This document shows, piece after piece, positions 44,985-54,541 of a stretch of DNA of 64,000 nucleotides (position 1 is its first letter; every line of letters begins with the position of its first letter). The notes below the pieces were generated by a model. The model saw only the letters and a program-made list of their open reading frames with translations, searched no databases and had not been told where the DNA came from. Location: NCBI GenBank assembly GCA_903861645.1, contig CAIOVE010000005.1:1-64000 (forward strand), given 5' to 3'. A program made the translations under genes and the position numbers. The stretch is from an uncultured Hyphomicrobiales bacterium (GTDB lineage Bacteria > Pseudomonadota > Alphaproteobacteria > Rhizobiales > Beijerinckiaceae).

Positions 44985-46196
44985 ATGAACAATCGCATGT
45001 TGTATATCGCCGCCGGCGCCATGGCGCTGGCGCTTGGAGCGCCGGGCGCGCTGGCCAAGCAGAATTCCTGCGACGACCCGATCGTCATCGGCACGACGAT
45101 TTCACTGACCGGGCCGCTCGCGAGCCTGACGCCCGGCTGGGACAAGGTGACCGAGCAGCTCGCCGCGGAGATCAACAAGCCCGGCGGCATCATGATGAAG
45201 TCGTGCAACAAGCGCGTGCCGATCAAGTTCGTCATCTATGACGATCAGGGCAATCCCGCGACCGCGACCAGCCTGCACGAGAAGATGGCGACGGTCGACA
45301 ACGTCGACGTCTTCGCCGGCGTCGACTGGAGCTTCGTGGTCGGGCCGGTGTCGAACGTCGCGGAAAAGTACAAGATCCCGCTGATCGGCGGCAACGTCGC
45401 GACGCCCGCCCTGTTCGAGCGCGGCCTCAAGTATTTCTGGGCGACGCCCTATCCGATGGCCTCCAACTGGGACGCCAATTTCGCCGACCTGATCAAGAAC
45501 GTCGATCCGAAGCCCAAGACGATATTCTGGGTGACGCAGGACAATCCCGTTTACAAGGCGGTGTTCGACATCTGGTCCAAGAAGCACGAGGCCGCCGGAC
45601 TCAAGATCGTCGGCTCGGAAATCTTCCCGAACGACATCAAGGATTTCAGCTCCATCGTGCTGAAAATCCGCGCCGCCAAGCCCGACATTATCCATGTCAA
45701 TTCCTTCGACAACATCGCCGTGCCGCTGATGCAGCAGTTGCGGCAGATGAAGGTGAAGGTGATGGACATTCACTTCCCCATCGCCTCCGAGGCGCTCGCC
45801 GCGCAGACCAAGGCCTACGGCGGCATCGAGGGCATCACCAGCGTCGCCTCCTGGATTCCCGGCGTGAAGGGACCGTTCAACGAACTGATCGAACGCGTCT
45901 ACAAGAACGCCGGCGTCAGCCTCGAGGCGACCGCGACCAACATGCCGCGCTTCACCGCCTATCTCATCATGATCCAGGCGATCGAGAAGGCGGGCGTCGT
46001 CGACCGCGAAAAAATCCGCGAGGCCCTTTACAAGGGCTCGTTCGACGGACCCAACGCGCGCATCACCTTCGACGAAACCGGCGCGCCGGATACGCAGACC
46101 CTCGTGACGCAGGTTCAGGACGGCAAGTTTACCGTTGTCTGGCCGCCCAATCAGGCGACCGCGAAGGTCCGCTGGCCCGCGCCAACCTGGCAGTAA
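44985..46196 (+). CDS. ABC transporter substrate-binding protein (LivK-like)
   Basis: 403 residues with a signal peptide (MLYIAAGAMALALGAPGALA) and a type 1 periplasmic-binding fold: IVIGTTISLTGPLASLTPGW, VFAGVDWSFVVGPVSN, TIFWVTQDNPVYKAVFDIW. It supplies the ligand to the divergently encoded Liv-type importer. The gene starts 195 bases from livH. A terminator follows that overlaps the folC stop. Ligand unknown. Confidence 0.92.
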   Translation: MNNRMLYIAAGAMALALGAPGALAKQNSCDDPIVIGTTISLTGPLASLTPGWDKVTEQLAAEINKPGGIMMKSCNKRVPIKFVIYDDQGNPATATSLHEKMATVDNVDVFAGVDWSFVVGPVSNVAEKYKIPLIGGNVATPALFERGLKYFWATPYPMASNWDANFADLIKNVDPKPKTIFWVTQDNPVYKAVFDIWSKKHEAAGLKIVGSEIFPNDIKDFSSIVLKIRAAKPDIIHVNSFDNIAVPLMQQLRQMKVKVMDIHFPIASEALAAQTKAYGGIEGITSVASWIPGVKGPFNELIERVYKNAGVSLEATATNMPRFTAYLIMIQAIEKAGVVDREKIREALYKGSFDGPNARITFDETGAPDTQTLVTQVQDGKFTVVWPPNQATAKVRWPAPTWQ

Positions 46197-46222
46197 GAAC
46201 CGGGGCCCACGCCCTTAAATGG

Positions 46223-46256
46223 AACGCCGCCGGCTCACGTCGGCGGCGTTTCGTTT
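46223..46256 (+). terminator. Terminator of the LivK-like gene, overlapping the folC stop
   Basis: Stem AACGCCGCCG (46223-46232) with CGGCGGCGTT (46241-46250), eight-base loop, then TCGTTTT. The folC stop codon at 46235-46237 lies in the loop, so the same hairpin may also serve the minus strand, where a short A/T run follows. Confidence 0.7.
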
Positions 46257-47539
46257 TCCGCGAGGACGGTTCCGGCGAGATAAAGCGACCCCGTGATTAG
46301 CACGCGCGGCGGCGCCGGCCAGTGTCGCGCCGCCAGCATGTCGAGCGCCGCGGGAACATCCGGCGCCTCGCGGGCGGGAACGCCAAGACGACCGGCGATG
46401 GCGACGATGTCGCCGGGCGCGCGGCCGGCGTGATCCCCCGCGACGGGCACGGCGACGATCTCGGTGGCAAGACCCCGGAACGACGTCAGGAAGGCCTCGG
46501 AATCCTTCGTCGTCAGCATGCCCACGATCATGACCAACGGGCGCGGCGACCGCGCCGCCATCTCGGCCATGGCGCCGGCGAGCGCGACGCCGCCCGCGGC
46601 GTTGTGGCCGCCATCGAGCCAGAGGTCGGCGCCATCGGGCGCGCGCGCCAGCAACGCGCCGCGCTTCAACTGCTGCAACCGCGCCGGCCACGCGACCTCG
46701 ACCACGCCGCGCGCGAAGGCAACGTCGGGCAGGTCGGGAAAAGCCATCCGCAAGGTCGCGATGGCGACGCCCGCGTTGCCGATCTGGTGCGCGCCGGGCA
46801 GCGCCGGCAAGGGGAGGTCGAGCAGGCCGCGATCGTCCTCGAAGACCAGCCGCCCGCGTTCATCCCGCGCGGAAAAATCCTGTCCGCCGATGATGAGCGG
46901 CGCGCGCAGCTCCGCCGCCCGCCGCTCGATCACGGCGCGCGCCGCGTCGGCCTGATCGGCGATGACGGCGGGCGTCCGGGCTTTAAGAATGCCCGCCTTC
47001 TCGAAGGCGATCTTTTCGATCGTGTCGCCGAGAAAGTCGACATGATCGATCGAGACGGGCGTGATGACGCAGGCAAGCGGCCGCTCGACGACATTGGTCG
47101 TGTCGAAGCGTCCCCCAAGCCCCACTTCCAAAAGCAGAACATCGGCGGGATGCTCGCTGAACAGCTTGAACGCCGCGACCGTGGTGATCTCGAAAAGCGT
47201 GATCGGTGCGCCCGCGTTGACGCGTTCGCAATCGGCGAGCGCGCGCGCCAGTTCATCCTCGTCGACGAGCTTGCCGGCGAGGCGGATGCGCTCATGAAAG
47301 CGCACGAGATGCGGCGATGTGTAGACATGGACGCGCTTGCCGGCGGCCTCCAGCATCGCGCGCATGAAGGCGACGGTCGAGCCCTTGCCATTGGTGCCGG
47401 CGACGTGAATGACCGGCGGCAGTCGATCCTGCGGGCGACCGAGTTTTTCGAGCAGATCGATCGTGCGACCAAGCGACAGGTCGATCTTTTTGGGATGCAG
47501 GCGGGTCAGGCGCTCCAGCAGGATGTCGGAGACGGCCAT
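46235..47539 (-). CDS. folC: Bifunctional dihydrofolate/folylpolyglutamate synthase
   Basis: 434 residues, standard for FolC. The enzyme joins dihydropteroate to glutamate and lengthens the polyglutamate tail. ATP-binding loop HVAGTNGKGSTVAFMRAML, TSPHLVRFHERI, EVGLGGRFDTTNVV and the C-terminal LWLDGGHNAAG are conserved. ATG 47539 lies one base after the accD stop; a longer frame would overlap accD. Part of the trpA-accD-folC cluster typical of alphaproteobacteria. Confidence 0.94.
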   Translation of the reverse strand: MAVSDILLERLTRLHPKKIDLSLGRTIDLLEKLGRPQDRLPPVIHVAGTNGKGSTVAFMRAMLEAAGKRVHVYTSPHLVRFHERIRLAGKLVDEDELARALADCERVNAGAPITLFEITTVAAFKLFSEHPADVLLLEVGLGGRFDTTNVVERPLACVITPVSIDHVDFLGDTIEKIAFEKAGILKARTPAVIADQADAARAVIERRAAELRAPLIIGGQDFSARDERGRLVFEDDRGLLDLPLPALPGAHQIGNAGVAIATLRMAFPDLPDVAFARGVVEVAWPARLQQLKRGALLARAPDGADLWLDGGHNAAGGVALAGAMAEMAARSPRPLVMIVGMLTTKDSEAFLTSFRGLATEIVAVPVAGDHAGRAPGDIVAIAGRLGVPAREAPDVPAALDMLAARHWPAPPRVLITGSLYLAGTVLAENETPPT

Positions 47540-47540
47540 G

Positions 47541-48413
47541 TCAGGCCGCCTTGCCACCCTCGCGCGCGGGCCGCTTCATCAGCACGGCGCAAAGGCTCGA
47601 CAGGGTCGCGCGCATGTCCTTGCGATGCACGACCATGTCGACCATGCCGTGGGTCTTGAGATATTCGGCGCGCTGGAAACCTTCCGGCAGGCGCTCGCGA
47701 ATGGTCTGCTCGATGACGCGCGCCCCGGCGAAGCCGATCATCGCGCCGGGCTCGGCGATGTGGACGTCGCCCAGCATGGCGAAGGAGGCGGTGACGCCGC
47801 CCGTCGTCGGATTGGTCATCACCACGATATAGGGCAATTTCGCCGCCTTCAGACGGCGCACGGCGACGGTGGTGCGCGGCATCTGCATCAGCGAGAACAT
47901 GCCTTCCTGCATGCGCGCCCCGCCCGAGGCGGTGAACATGATAAAGGGCGCCTTGCGGTTCACCGCTTCCATCATGCCCGCGACAATGGCCTCGCCGCTC
48001 GCCATGCCGAGCGATCCCGCGATGAAATCGAAATCCTGCACGCCCGCGACGACCTCGAGGCCATCGAGCCCGCCGATGGCGATCTTGACCGCGTCCTGCG
48101 AGCCCGTCTTGGCGCGGAAATCCTTGATGCGATCGGTGTAGCGCTTGACGTCGCGGAATTTCAGCGGATCGAGCGGCGCGTCGGGCGTCGGAAAGTCGAT
48201 GTACTTGCCTTCGTCGAAGAGGCTCGCGAGGCGCGCCTTCACGGGCATGCGCATGTGGTAGCCGGAATTCGGCACGACGAAGAGGTTGGACTCGAGATCC
48301 TTGTGGAACACGAGTTCGCCGCTGTCGGGGCACTTGATCCAGAGATTCTCCGGCGTCTCGCGCTTCAGGAAGGACCTGATCTTCGGCGGGACGACATTCG
48401 ACATCCAGTTCAT
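47541..48413 (-). CDS. accD: Acetyl-CoA carboxylase carboxyltransferase subunit beta
   Basis: 290 residues. Carboxyltransferase core motifs are [19 protein letters not shown] and [17 protein letters not shown]. The N-terminal zinc ribbon of E. coli AccD (four cysteines) has degenerated: only one cysteine remains ([18 protein letters not shown]), as in many Hyphomicrobiales. It forms malonyl-CoA with AccA for fatty acid synthesis. It lies three bases after trpA. Confidence 0.95.
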   Translation of the reverse strand: MNWMSNVVPPKIRSFLKRETPENLWIKCPDSGELVFHKDLESNLFVVPNSGYHMRMPVKARLASLFDEGKYIDFPTPDAPLDPLKFRDVKRYTDRIKDFRAKTGSQDAVKIAIGGLDGLEVVAGVQDFDFIAGSLGMASGEAIVAGMMEAVNRKAPFIMFTASGGARMQEGMFSLMQMPRTTVAVRRLKAAKLPYIVVMTNPTTGGVTASFAMLGDVHIAEPGAMIGFAGARVIEQTIRERLPEGFQRAEYLKTHGMVDMVVHRKDMRATLSSLCAVLMKRPAREGGKAA

Positions 48414-48416
48414 GGC

Positions 48417-49247
48417 TTACCCCTTGCGCGCGGCGCGCACGCCCGCGGCGAGTTCGCGCACCAGCGAGGCGACCGCCTCGATCGAGCCCGGCGTCGCGCG
48501 ATTGTCCTTGTCGAGCGTGGATTTCAACGCGTCGATCAGCGCCGTGCCAACGACCACGCCATCGGCGTGCGCCGCGATGGCCGTGGCGGAGGCCGCGCTC
48601 TTGACGCCAAAGCCAACCGCGACGGGCAGCGGCGTGTGGCGCTTGATGCGGGCGACCGCGTCGCCCACCTTCGAGTAATCGGGGATGGCCGCGCCGGTGA
48701 CGCCGGTCAGCGAGACGTAATAGACAAAGCCGGAAGTGTTCGCGAGAACGGCGGGCAGGCGCTGGTCGTCGGTCGTCGGCGTCGCCAGCCGGATGAAATT
48801 CAGCCCCGCCTTCAACGCCGGCACGCAGAGCTCCGCGTCTTCCTCGGGCGGCAGATCGACCACGATCAACCCATCGACGCCCGCCGCCTTCGCCTCGACG
48901 AGGAAGGCTTCGACGCCATGCACATAGATGGGATTGTAGTAGCCCATCAGCACGATCGGCGTTTCGTTGTCGGTCTCGCGAAAGCGGGCGACCGTGGCGA
49001 TGGTCTTCTTGAGGGTCGTCCCCGCCTTCAGCGCGCGCAGGCCGGCCGCCTGGATCGACGGCCCATCGGCCATCGGATCGGTGAAGGGCATGCCCACCTC
49101 GATCACATCGGCGCCGGCCCCTGGCAGGGCGCGCAGCAGATCGAGCGAGGTCGCGAGGTCGGGGTCCCCGCACATCACGAAGGTCACGAGGGCGGCGCGG
49201 CCCTCGGCGCGGCATTTGGCGAAACGGGCGTCGATGCGGGTTGTCAT
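48417..49247 (-). CDS. trpA: Tryptophan synthase alpha subunit
   Basis: 276 residues. TrpA cleaves indole-3-glycerol phosphate to indole and glyceraldehyde 3-phosphate. The signature [20 protein letters not shown] includes the catalytic glutamate, and [11 protein letters not shown] holds the catalytic aspartate. [11 protein letters not shown] and the phosphate-binding VGFGVKSA are present. ATG 49247 gives the usual MTTRIDARF start. trpB is not in the window. Confidence 0.95.
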   Translation of the reverse strand: MTTRIDARFAKCRAEGRAALVTFVMCGDPDLATSLDLLRALPGAGADVIEVGMPFTDPMADGPSIQAAGLRALKAGTTLKKTIATVARFRETDNETPIVLMGYYNPIYVHGVEAFLVEAKAAGVDGLIVVDLPPEEDAELCVPALKAGLNFIRLATPTTDDQRLPAVLANTSGFVYYVSLTGVTGAAIPDYSKVGDAVARIKRHTPLPVAVGFGVKSAASATAIAAHADGVVVGTALIDALKSTLDKDNRATPGSIEAVASLVRELAAGVRAARKG

Positions 49248-49283
49248 GGCGGGCGGAGCGTTAGCACAGGCGCGCGGCGAGGG

Positions 49284-49305
49284 AAACGCCGGCGACAGGC
49301 CGGCG
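49284..49305 (-). terminator. Possible weak terminator after the secreted hydrolase gene
   Basis: Seven-base stem CGCCGGC / GCCGGCG with a five-base loop (49287-49305), followed on the minus strand by TTTCCC. The T-run is only three bases, so termination may be incomplete and trpA may receive read-through. Confidence 0.4.
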
Positions 49306-49351
49306 CGCCCGACGCGATGCAAAAACAGTCAGTCGATCATCACGGCGCGCT

Positions 49352-50740
49352 TCACGCCCGCGAATGGGGAAGGCCGCCCGCGCGCAGCCGGTCGAACCAG
49401 TCGACGATGTTTTCCTTGCCGTCCAGCGTCGAGGCGTCGCCATAAAGCGAGGCGAGGAAGGTCCCGCGATGGCTGCCCCCGGCCACCGGAACCCCCGTCG
49501 CCATCGGGCCGCCGGCCACGAGGGCGCGCGAGGCCATGACCGGGTGGATGGCCTCGTCGGCGAGGCCGAAATGAAACCGGATCGGGGCGTCGTAGCGCCA
49601 ATAGGTGGACGAATTGGCGGCGAGAAGGCGGATGAAGGCGCTGTTGCGCTCGTCCGTCGCGCGGTCGAAAAAGCCGGGAACGAGCAGATCGGCGCCGGAG
49701 GGAAAGGGCTTGGCGGGATCGAACGCCAGCGAATAATCCGCCCAGAATTTACGCGCGAAGGCATGAAACTCCGGCCTGATCGCGCTTTCCATCAGACCTT
49801 TCGGCCCAAGGTTGAGTTCATAGCTGCCAAGCGCCACGATCATGCAGAGCGAAATCCAGTTGGGCGACGCGGGATAGGCGGCCTGACCCGCCGGCGTGGA
49901 AAAGGTTTGCGCGCCAGCCCAGAAGCGCCAGGCTTCCACCAGATCGTTGAACGGGCTCGCCACGGCGGTCCCCCTGACCGGCCGCGACCGCCGCCGCAGC
50001 GCCTGATGCAGCCATTGCGTGTTGAGCGCGCCCTGCGACCAGCCATTGAGGAACAGATCGCCCGCGCCGACCCGGAGTTCGCGCATGGTCGCGTGGCCCG
50101 CGCCAAGCATGGCGAGGCACGTGCGCTCGGTGACGCCCCTGACGGCGTAGGCCTCGCCCCTGCCATTGCGATAAGGCCCCTTGCCGACATAGTCGGCCGC
50201 GATCACCGCGTAGCCGCGACCGGCGAAGCGATGCACGTTGAACAGGGTTTCAAGCGAATCGGCGGCGTCGGTAAGCCGATAGGCGGAATCTGCGAGCCGG
50301 ACGAGATTGGAGGGAACCTGATCGAAGGACAGGATCGTGCCGTGCTGCCAGGAAACCACCGGCGGCGACCGGACGCCGACAGGCAGAGCCAGAAGTCCGC
50401 TGATTTTCAGCCGCTCATCCGTCTCGGGCAAGGCGACGCTCGTGACGATCCGATGCAATTCGACATCATGGCGCGCGCCCGAAGTGGCGGCGTCGAAGCC
50501 CGGCAGGATGGACGGCTTGTTGAAGGCCGGAAAGGCGTCGGCGACGAGGGCGTCGAGACGCGCGGCCGACAGGCGGCAGGCGCCATCGAACAGGCCCGCC
50601 GCCCGCGCCGGGGCCGCGCGAGCGAGGCCGATGCCGCTCGCGGTCATCGCGGAGGCGCCGGCGAGCCGCAGCATCGCGCGCCGATCGAAATGGTGAGCGA
50701 GGTCGCGCGCCGGTTGGCTGGATGTAGGTTTGTTGATCAC
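49352..50740 (-). CDS. Secreted alpha/beta-hydrolase (lipase/esterase-like)
   Basis: About 462 residues. The leader contains DRRAMLRLAGASAM, a Tat-like signal. The alpha/beta-hydrolase fold shows VSWQHGTILSF (oxyanion region), the nucleophile elbow LNGWSQGALNT (G-x-S-x-G), FHFGLADEAIHPVMAS (acid region) and AGGSHRGTFL with a likely catalytic histidine. The start is taken as GTG 50740 because an in-frame ATG that keeps the signal is lacking downstream; upstream ATGs add a long arginine-rich stretch. Substrate unknown; an extracytoplasmic ester hydrolase is likely. Confidence 0.75.
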   Translation of the reverse strand: MINKPTSSQPARDLAHHFDRRAMLRLAGASAMTASGIGLARAAPARAAGLFDGACRLSAARLDALVADAFPAFNKPSILPGFDAATSGARHDVELHRIVTSVALPETDERLKISGLLALPVGVRSPPVVSWQHGTILSFDQVPSNLVRLADSAYRLTDAADSLETLFNVHRFAGRGYAVIAADYVGKGPYRNGRGEAYAVRGVTERTCLAMLGAGHATMRELRVGAGDLFLNGWSQGALNTQWLHQALRRRSRPVRGTAVASPFNDLVEAWRFWAGAQTFSTPAGQAAYPASPNWISLCMIVALGSYELNLGPKGLMESAIRPEFHAFARKFWADYSLAFDPAKPFPSGADLLVPGFFDRATDERNSAFIRLLAANSSTYWRYDAPIRFHFGLADEAIHPVMASRALVAGGPMATGVPVAGGSHRGTFLASLYGDASTLDGKENIVDWFDRLRAGGLPHSRA

Positions 50741-50905
50741 GATCGACGCGGCTCCCGCTGAATGACGTCGACCGATTTGGTCCAACAGACTCGATCGAGC
50801 AAGTGGCGCCAGGTGTTGCGACACCGCCACACAATGCCGGATTTCCTCAATGTAACCAACGGAATTACAGCGCCCGCGATACCTGAGGCGTCGCAAGAAA
50901 ACGGC

Positions 50906-50927
50906 GGGCGCGCGTCAAGGCGCGCCC
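50906..50927 (+). promoter_or_regulatory. Hairpin in the leader of the outer-membrane protein gene
   Basis: Perfect eight-base stem GGGCGCGC / GCGCGCCC with a six-base loop, 29 bases before the ATG at 50957 and not followed by a T-run. It may stabilise the mRNA or hide nothing; it does not cover the aaagga ribosome site. Confidence 0.4.
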
Positions 50928-50956
50928 ATCGCCGCTCGCGACGCAAAGGAAAAATC

Positions 50957-51634
50957 ATGAAATCGCTGCTGCTCGCGGCCACCGCCCTGACCGCCTTCAC
51001 CGTCTCCGCCTTCGCCGCCGATCTTCCCGCGCGCAAGCAGGCGCCCGTGTTCCCCGCCGCGCCGATCTTCACCTGGGGCGGCTTTTATATCGGCGCCGAT
51101 GTCGGCGGCGCCTGGGGTCGCGAGCGCGACACCCTGCACATCATCGAGGCTGACTCGTTTCCCGTCAGCGGCGCGATTGGCGGCCTTCACGCCGGCTACA
51201 ACTGGCAGATGAACCAGATCGTCGTCGGCGCCGAAGCGGACGTCGACGCGAGCAATGTGACCGGCAAGGCGGCCGCCGTCGGCTTACCGCCGGGAAGCTT
51301 CCTGTCGCTCAAGAATAACTGGCGCGCGTCCCTGCGGCTTCGCGCGGGCTACGCGATCGACACCACCCTGCTTTACGTGACGGGCGGCGCGGCTTTCGCG
51401 GGCGTCAAGTCGAACCTCGTTGTCAATGTAGACCCCTCGTGGTCGCACACGCTGGGCGGCTGGACCATCGGAGCCGGCGTCGAGCACGCCTTCACGGCTA
51501 ACTGGATCGGCCGCGTGGAGGCCCGTTACTCGGACTTCGGACAGGCGAACAATAAGGCGACGCCGCCATTCGACGCGTTCAAGGTCGGTTTGCGCGACGT
51601 CCAGGTTCTCGCGGGCGTCAGCTACAAGTTCTGA
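50957..51634 (+). CDS. Outer-membrane beta-barrel protein (Omp25/Omp31-like)
   Basis: 225 residues. A Sec signal peptide (MKSLLLAATALTAFTVSAFA) is followed by the usual Hyphomicrobiales opening AADLP, then FTWGGFYIGADVGGAWG, GGLHAGYNWQMNQIVVGAEA, alternating hydrophobic strands, and a C-terminal strand ending VSYKF with a terminal phenylalanine as recognised by the BAM machinery. An aaagga site precedes the ATG, and a perfect terminator follows. It is an abundant structural or porin-like protein. Confidence 0.92.
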   Translation: MKSLLLAATALTAFTVSAFAADLPARKQAPVFPAAPIFTWGGFYIGADVGGAWGRERDTLHIIEADSFPVSGAIGGLHAGYNWQMNQIVVGAEADVDASNVTGKAAAVGLPPGSFLSLKNNWRASLRLRAGYAIDTTLLYVTGGAAFAGVKSNLVVNVDPSWSHTLGGWTIGAGVEHAFTANWIGRVEARYSDFGQANNKATPPFDAFKVGLRDVQVLAGVSYKF

Positions 51635-51656
51635 CAACCAGCAACCTGAAAGATCC

Positions 51657-51683
51657 GAAAGCCCGGCCCCGCGCCGGGCTTTC
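51657..51683 (+). terminator. Rho-independent terminator of the outer-membrane protein gene
   Basis: Stem GAAAGCCCGGC / GCCGGGCTTTC with a five-base loop; the T-rich 3' arm is followed by TTGCGTTTT. It starts 23 bases after the stop. Confidence 0.85.
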
Positions 51684-51754
51684 TTGCGTTTTGGGGCCAT
51701 TCCCGGACGAGACGACGCGGAATTGCGAATGAATTATAATGGCTTCGTCATGAC

Positions 51755-52684
51755 ATGGACGGCAATCGACGGAAACGCGCGGCGAAGATGATTGGCGCCT
51801 CGATCAGGCATTATCGCTGGAAAGCGCGGCGGCTCCTCGCGCGGCTGACGCGCGAACGCCGCCCCGTCCGGGTCGTCATTTTCGGTGAGCACAGCGAGGA
51901 CTGGATGAGCGCGCTGGCTTCGGACGCGCCCGTCTGGAAGAGCTTTCCGCGTGTGCGAGAGGTTCTGCTCGCAGCCGACGCGGCCGGCCTGCCAGCGGAT
52001 AGGCCCGACAACGTCGGCACCGTCGTGATTCCCCTGATGGAGGATCATGCGCGAAATCTCCCGTCCGGCTTTCACGCGCTCTCGCCCGACCGGCGCTCGA
52101 TCGACATATTGGCGGACAAGGCGGCTTTCGCGGCCCATGGCTCAAACCTCGGCCTCGATCGTCTGTGTCCGGCGACCTTCCGCGACGCCAGACGGGCGAC
52201 CTTCCCCTGCGTGTTAAAGCGACTGGACCTCAACGCCGGCCGGGGCGTCGCGCTGGCGCGATCGCGGTTCGAGCTTGAGTTGAGGCTGGAGCAGGAGCCC
52301 TGGCTCGGCCATCCCTACATCCTGCAAGCATACACGCCGGGCGACGTCGAATATGTCACCCATTGCGTTTGCCGCGATGGCCGGTTGCTCTGGCATGGCT
52401 CGTTCGCCTATCGAATCCGGGGAAGCGACGCGATCAGGACGTCCGACAACGTGGAGACCATGAGCGCCATCGCCGCGCCGCCGGGCGTCATCGCCGCGAT
52501 CGGACGCTTTTTGAGGCCTCTCGCCTACAGCGGTCCCTGCAATGTCGATTACAAGATCGCGCCGGACGGCGGGATCGTCGTGCTGGAAATCAACCCGCGG
52601 CTGGGCGGCTCGCTGATGCGTCCCGAAAATGTCGGATTTCTCGCGCGGGCGCTATCTGAAATCATCGACGCGGCGACGCCCTGA
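51755..52684 (+). CDS. ATP-grasp domain protein
   Basis: 309 residues. The C-terminal half is ATP-grasp: the lysine-containing glycine loop FPCVLKRLDLNAGRGVA, ILQAYTPGDVEYVTHC and the metal site IVVLEINPRLGGSL. Such enzymes ligate a carboxylate to an amine or thiol through an acyl-phosphate. No partner gene for a peptide or cofactor lies next to it, so the substrate is unknown. Start: ATG 51755 is used; ATG 51788 is an alternative that would remove eleven basic residues. Confidence 0.8.
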   Translation: MDGNRRKRAAKMIGASIRHYRWKARRLLARLTRERRPVRVVIFGEHSEDWMSALASDAPVWKSFPRVREVLLAADAAGLPADRPDNVGTVVIPLMEDHARNLPSGFHALSPDRRSIDILADKAAFAAHGSNLGLDRLCPATFRDARRATFPCVLKRLDLNAGRGVALARSRFELELRLEQEPWLGHPYILQAYTPGDVEYVTHCVCRDGRLLWHGSFAYRIRGSDAIRTSDNVETMSAIAAPPGVIAAIGRFLRPLAYSGPCNVDYKIAPDGGIVVLEINPRLGGSLMRPENVGFLARALSEIIDAATP

Positions 52685-52720
52685 GCGACCTGGCAAAAGC
52701 AATGAAACCATTGAATTAGC

Positions 52721-52795
52721 TGGTGCTGCGAGAGAGGATTGAACTCTCGACCTCTCCATTACCAATGGAGTGCTCTACCACTGAGCTACCGCAGC
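52721..52795 (-). tRNA. tRNA-Thr (anticodon GGT)
   Basis: Complete 75-base cloverleaf on the minus strand including an encoded CCA end. Acceptor GCTGCGG pairs with TCGCAGC (one G-U), the anticodon stem is CTCCA / TGGAG with loop TTGGTAA, and the T arm is GAGAG TTCAATC CTCTC. The anticodon GGT reads ACC and ACT threonine codons. Confidence 0.97.
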
Positions 52796-52908
52796 CCGGG
52801 ACGACGTCGCGAGCCGCGCGTCGTCAAGGCGGGGCGCTTGTGCCATGGGATGCGCGGCGTGGCAAGCGCGGCTTGCGCGATCCCGCGCGAAACGGCAAGG
52901 ATCGTCGC

Positions 52909-53085
52909 ATGACAACCAGAACGCCGCCCGAACCCGCGCCGACGGTCGCCGCCGAACGCGCCGCCGAGCGCAAGCGCCAGCAGGCCGAGCGGCTCGCCAG
53001 CGCCCTGCGCGAGAACCTGCGCCGCCGCAAGGAGCAGGCGCGCGTGCGCGCCGGCGCGCCCCCGGCGGGCGCCGACACGGAATGA
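52909..53085 (+). CDS. Small conserved charged protein upstream of murA
   Basis: 58 residues, rich in arginine, alanine and glutamate, with a predicted single helix (AAERKRQQAERLASALRENL, then RRRKEQARVR). It starts at ATG 52909 after an aagga site. Small proteins of this type are commonly found immediately before murA in Hyphomicrobiales. Function is unknown. No signal peptide or membrane segment. Confidence 0.7.
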   Translation: MTTRTPPEPAPTVAAERAAERKRQQAERLASALRENLRRRKEQARVRAGAPPAGADTE

Positions 53086-53225
53086 CGGCGGCGGGCGGCC
53101 CAACCCCACCCGGCGCTTTTCGCCTTGTTCCCGCCCTTGTCGGGGGCCTATAGCTGGGGTTTGACAATTGCCCCTCCCGGCGTCCGGCGCCGGGTGCGCG
53201 GCGCGGCTCAGGCCCGCGAGGAACC

Positions 53226-54521
53226 ATGGACAGAATTCGCATCGTCGGCGGCCCAAGGCTCGAAGGCGTGATTCCCATTTCAGGCGCCAAGAACGCCGCG
53301 CTGCCGCTGATGATCGCCTCGCTGCTGACGCGCGAGACCCTGACGCTGGAAAACCTGCCGCGGCTGGCCGACGTGCGTCTGCTGTTGCGCATTCTTGGCA
53401 ACCATGGCGTCGACCACACCATCGCCGGCAAGCGGCCGGGCGAGCTGGCGACATCGGGCCAGACGCTGCATCTGCACGCCCGCGACATCGTCGACACGAC
53501 AGCGCCCTATGAGCTGGTGTCGCGCATGCGCGCCAGCTTCTGGGTGCTGGCGCCCCTCCTCGCCCGCATGGGCGAGGCGAAGGTGTCCCTGCCCGGCGGT
53601 TGCGCCATCGGCACGCGCCCGGTGGACCTGTTGTTGATGGCGCTCGAACAACTCGGGGCGAAAATCGACATCGAGGCGGGCTATGTCATCGCCTCCGCGC
53701 CCAAGGGTCTCGTCGGCGGCGTGATCGACTTCCCCAAGGTGACCGTCGGCGGCACCCACACCGCCTTGATGGCCGCCGCCCTCGCGCGCGGCCACACGAC
53801 CATCCGCAACGCCGCCCGCGAGCCCGAAATCGTCGATCTCGCCGATTGCCTCATCAAGATGGGCGCGCGAATCGAGGGCGCGGGCACGTCGACCATCGAG
53901 ATCGAGGGCGTCACCAGCCTCGGCGGCGCCCGCCACGCGGTGCTGCCCGACCGCATCGAGGCCGGCACTTACGCCATGGCCGTGGCCATGACCGGCGGCG
54001 ATGTGATGCTGCAAGGCGCGCGGCCTGAATTGCTGCAATCGGCGCTCGACGTGCTGGAACACACCGGCGCGCGCATCACGACGACCAACGAGGGCATCAG
54101 GGTCGCGCGCAACGGCGGGGGCATTGCCCCCGTGGACGTGGCGACCGCGCCCTTCCCCGCCTTTCCGACCGATCTTCAGGCCCAGTTCATGGCCCTGATG
54201 ACCCGCGCCGGCGGCGTATCGCGCATCACCGAGACGATTTTCGAAAACCGCTTCATGCACGTGTCCGAGCTCGCCCGTTTCGGCGCCAAAATTCACCTTG
54301 AGCACGACACCGCCGTGATCACGGGCGTGCCCAACCTCAAGGGCGCGCCGGTCATGGCGACCGATCTGCGCGCCTCTGTCTCGCTGGTCATCGCCGCGTT
54401 GGCGGCCGAGGGCGAGACCATCGTCCACCGCGTCTATCATCTGGACCGCGGATTCGAGCAGCTTGAACAGAAACTTGGGGCCTGCGGCGCCATTGTCGAG
54501 CGCCTGTCGGCGCCGGATTGA
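53226..54521 (+). CDS. murA: UDP-N-acetylglucosamine 1-carboxyvinyltransferase
   Basis: 431 residues. MurA transfers enolpyruvate to UDP-GlcNAc, the first committed step of peptidoglycan synthesis. The N-terminal [15 protein letters not shown] and the active-site loop [15 protein letters not shown] are conserved; C126 is the cysteine attacked by fosfomycin, so the sensitive form is encoded. It leads a conserved cluster (DUF2948, hisD, UPF0262, phosphatase). Confidence 0.97.
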   Translation: MDRIRIVGGPRLEGVIPISGAKNAALPLMIASLLTRETLTLENLPRLADVRLLLRILGNHGVDHTIAGKRPGELATSGQTLHLHARDIVDTTAPYELVSRMRASFWVLAPLLARMGEAKVSLPGGCAIGTRPVDLLLMALEQLGAKIDIEAGYVIASAPKGLVGGVIDFPKVTVGGTHTALMAAALARGHTTIRNAAREPEIVDLADCLIKMGARIEGAGTSTIEIEGVTSLGGARHAVLPDRIEAGTYAMAVAMTGGDVMLQGARPELLQSALDVLEHTGARITTTNEGIRVARNGGGIAPVDVATAPFPAFPTDLQAQFMALMTRAGGVSRITETIFENRFMHVSELARFGAKIHLEHDTAVITGVPNLKGAPVMATDLRASVSLVIAALAAEGETIVHRVYHLDRGFEQLEQKLGACGAIVERLSAPD

Positions 54522-54541
54522 GCGCCGACAGGGAGGCGGCA

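Noticed and set aside
47409-49445. Long plus-strand open frame across accD, trpA and folC.
   Set aside because: It mirrors three certain housekeeping genes on the other strand and has no domain of its own.
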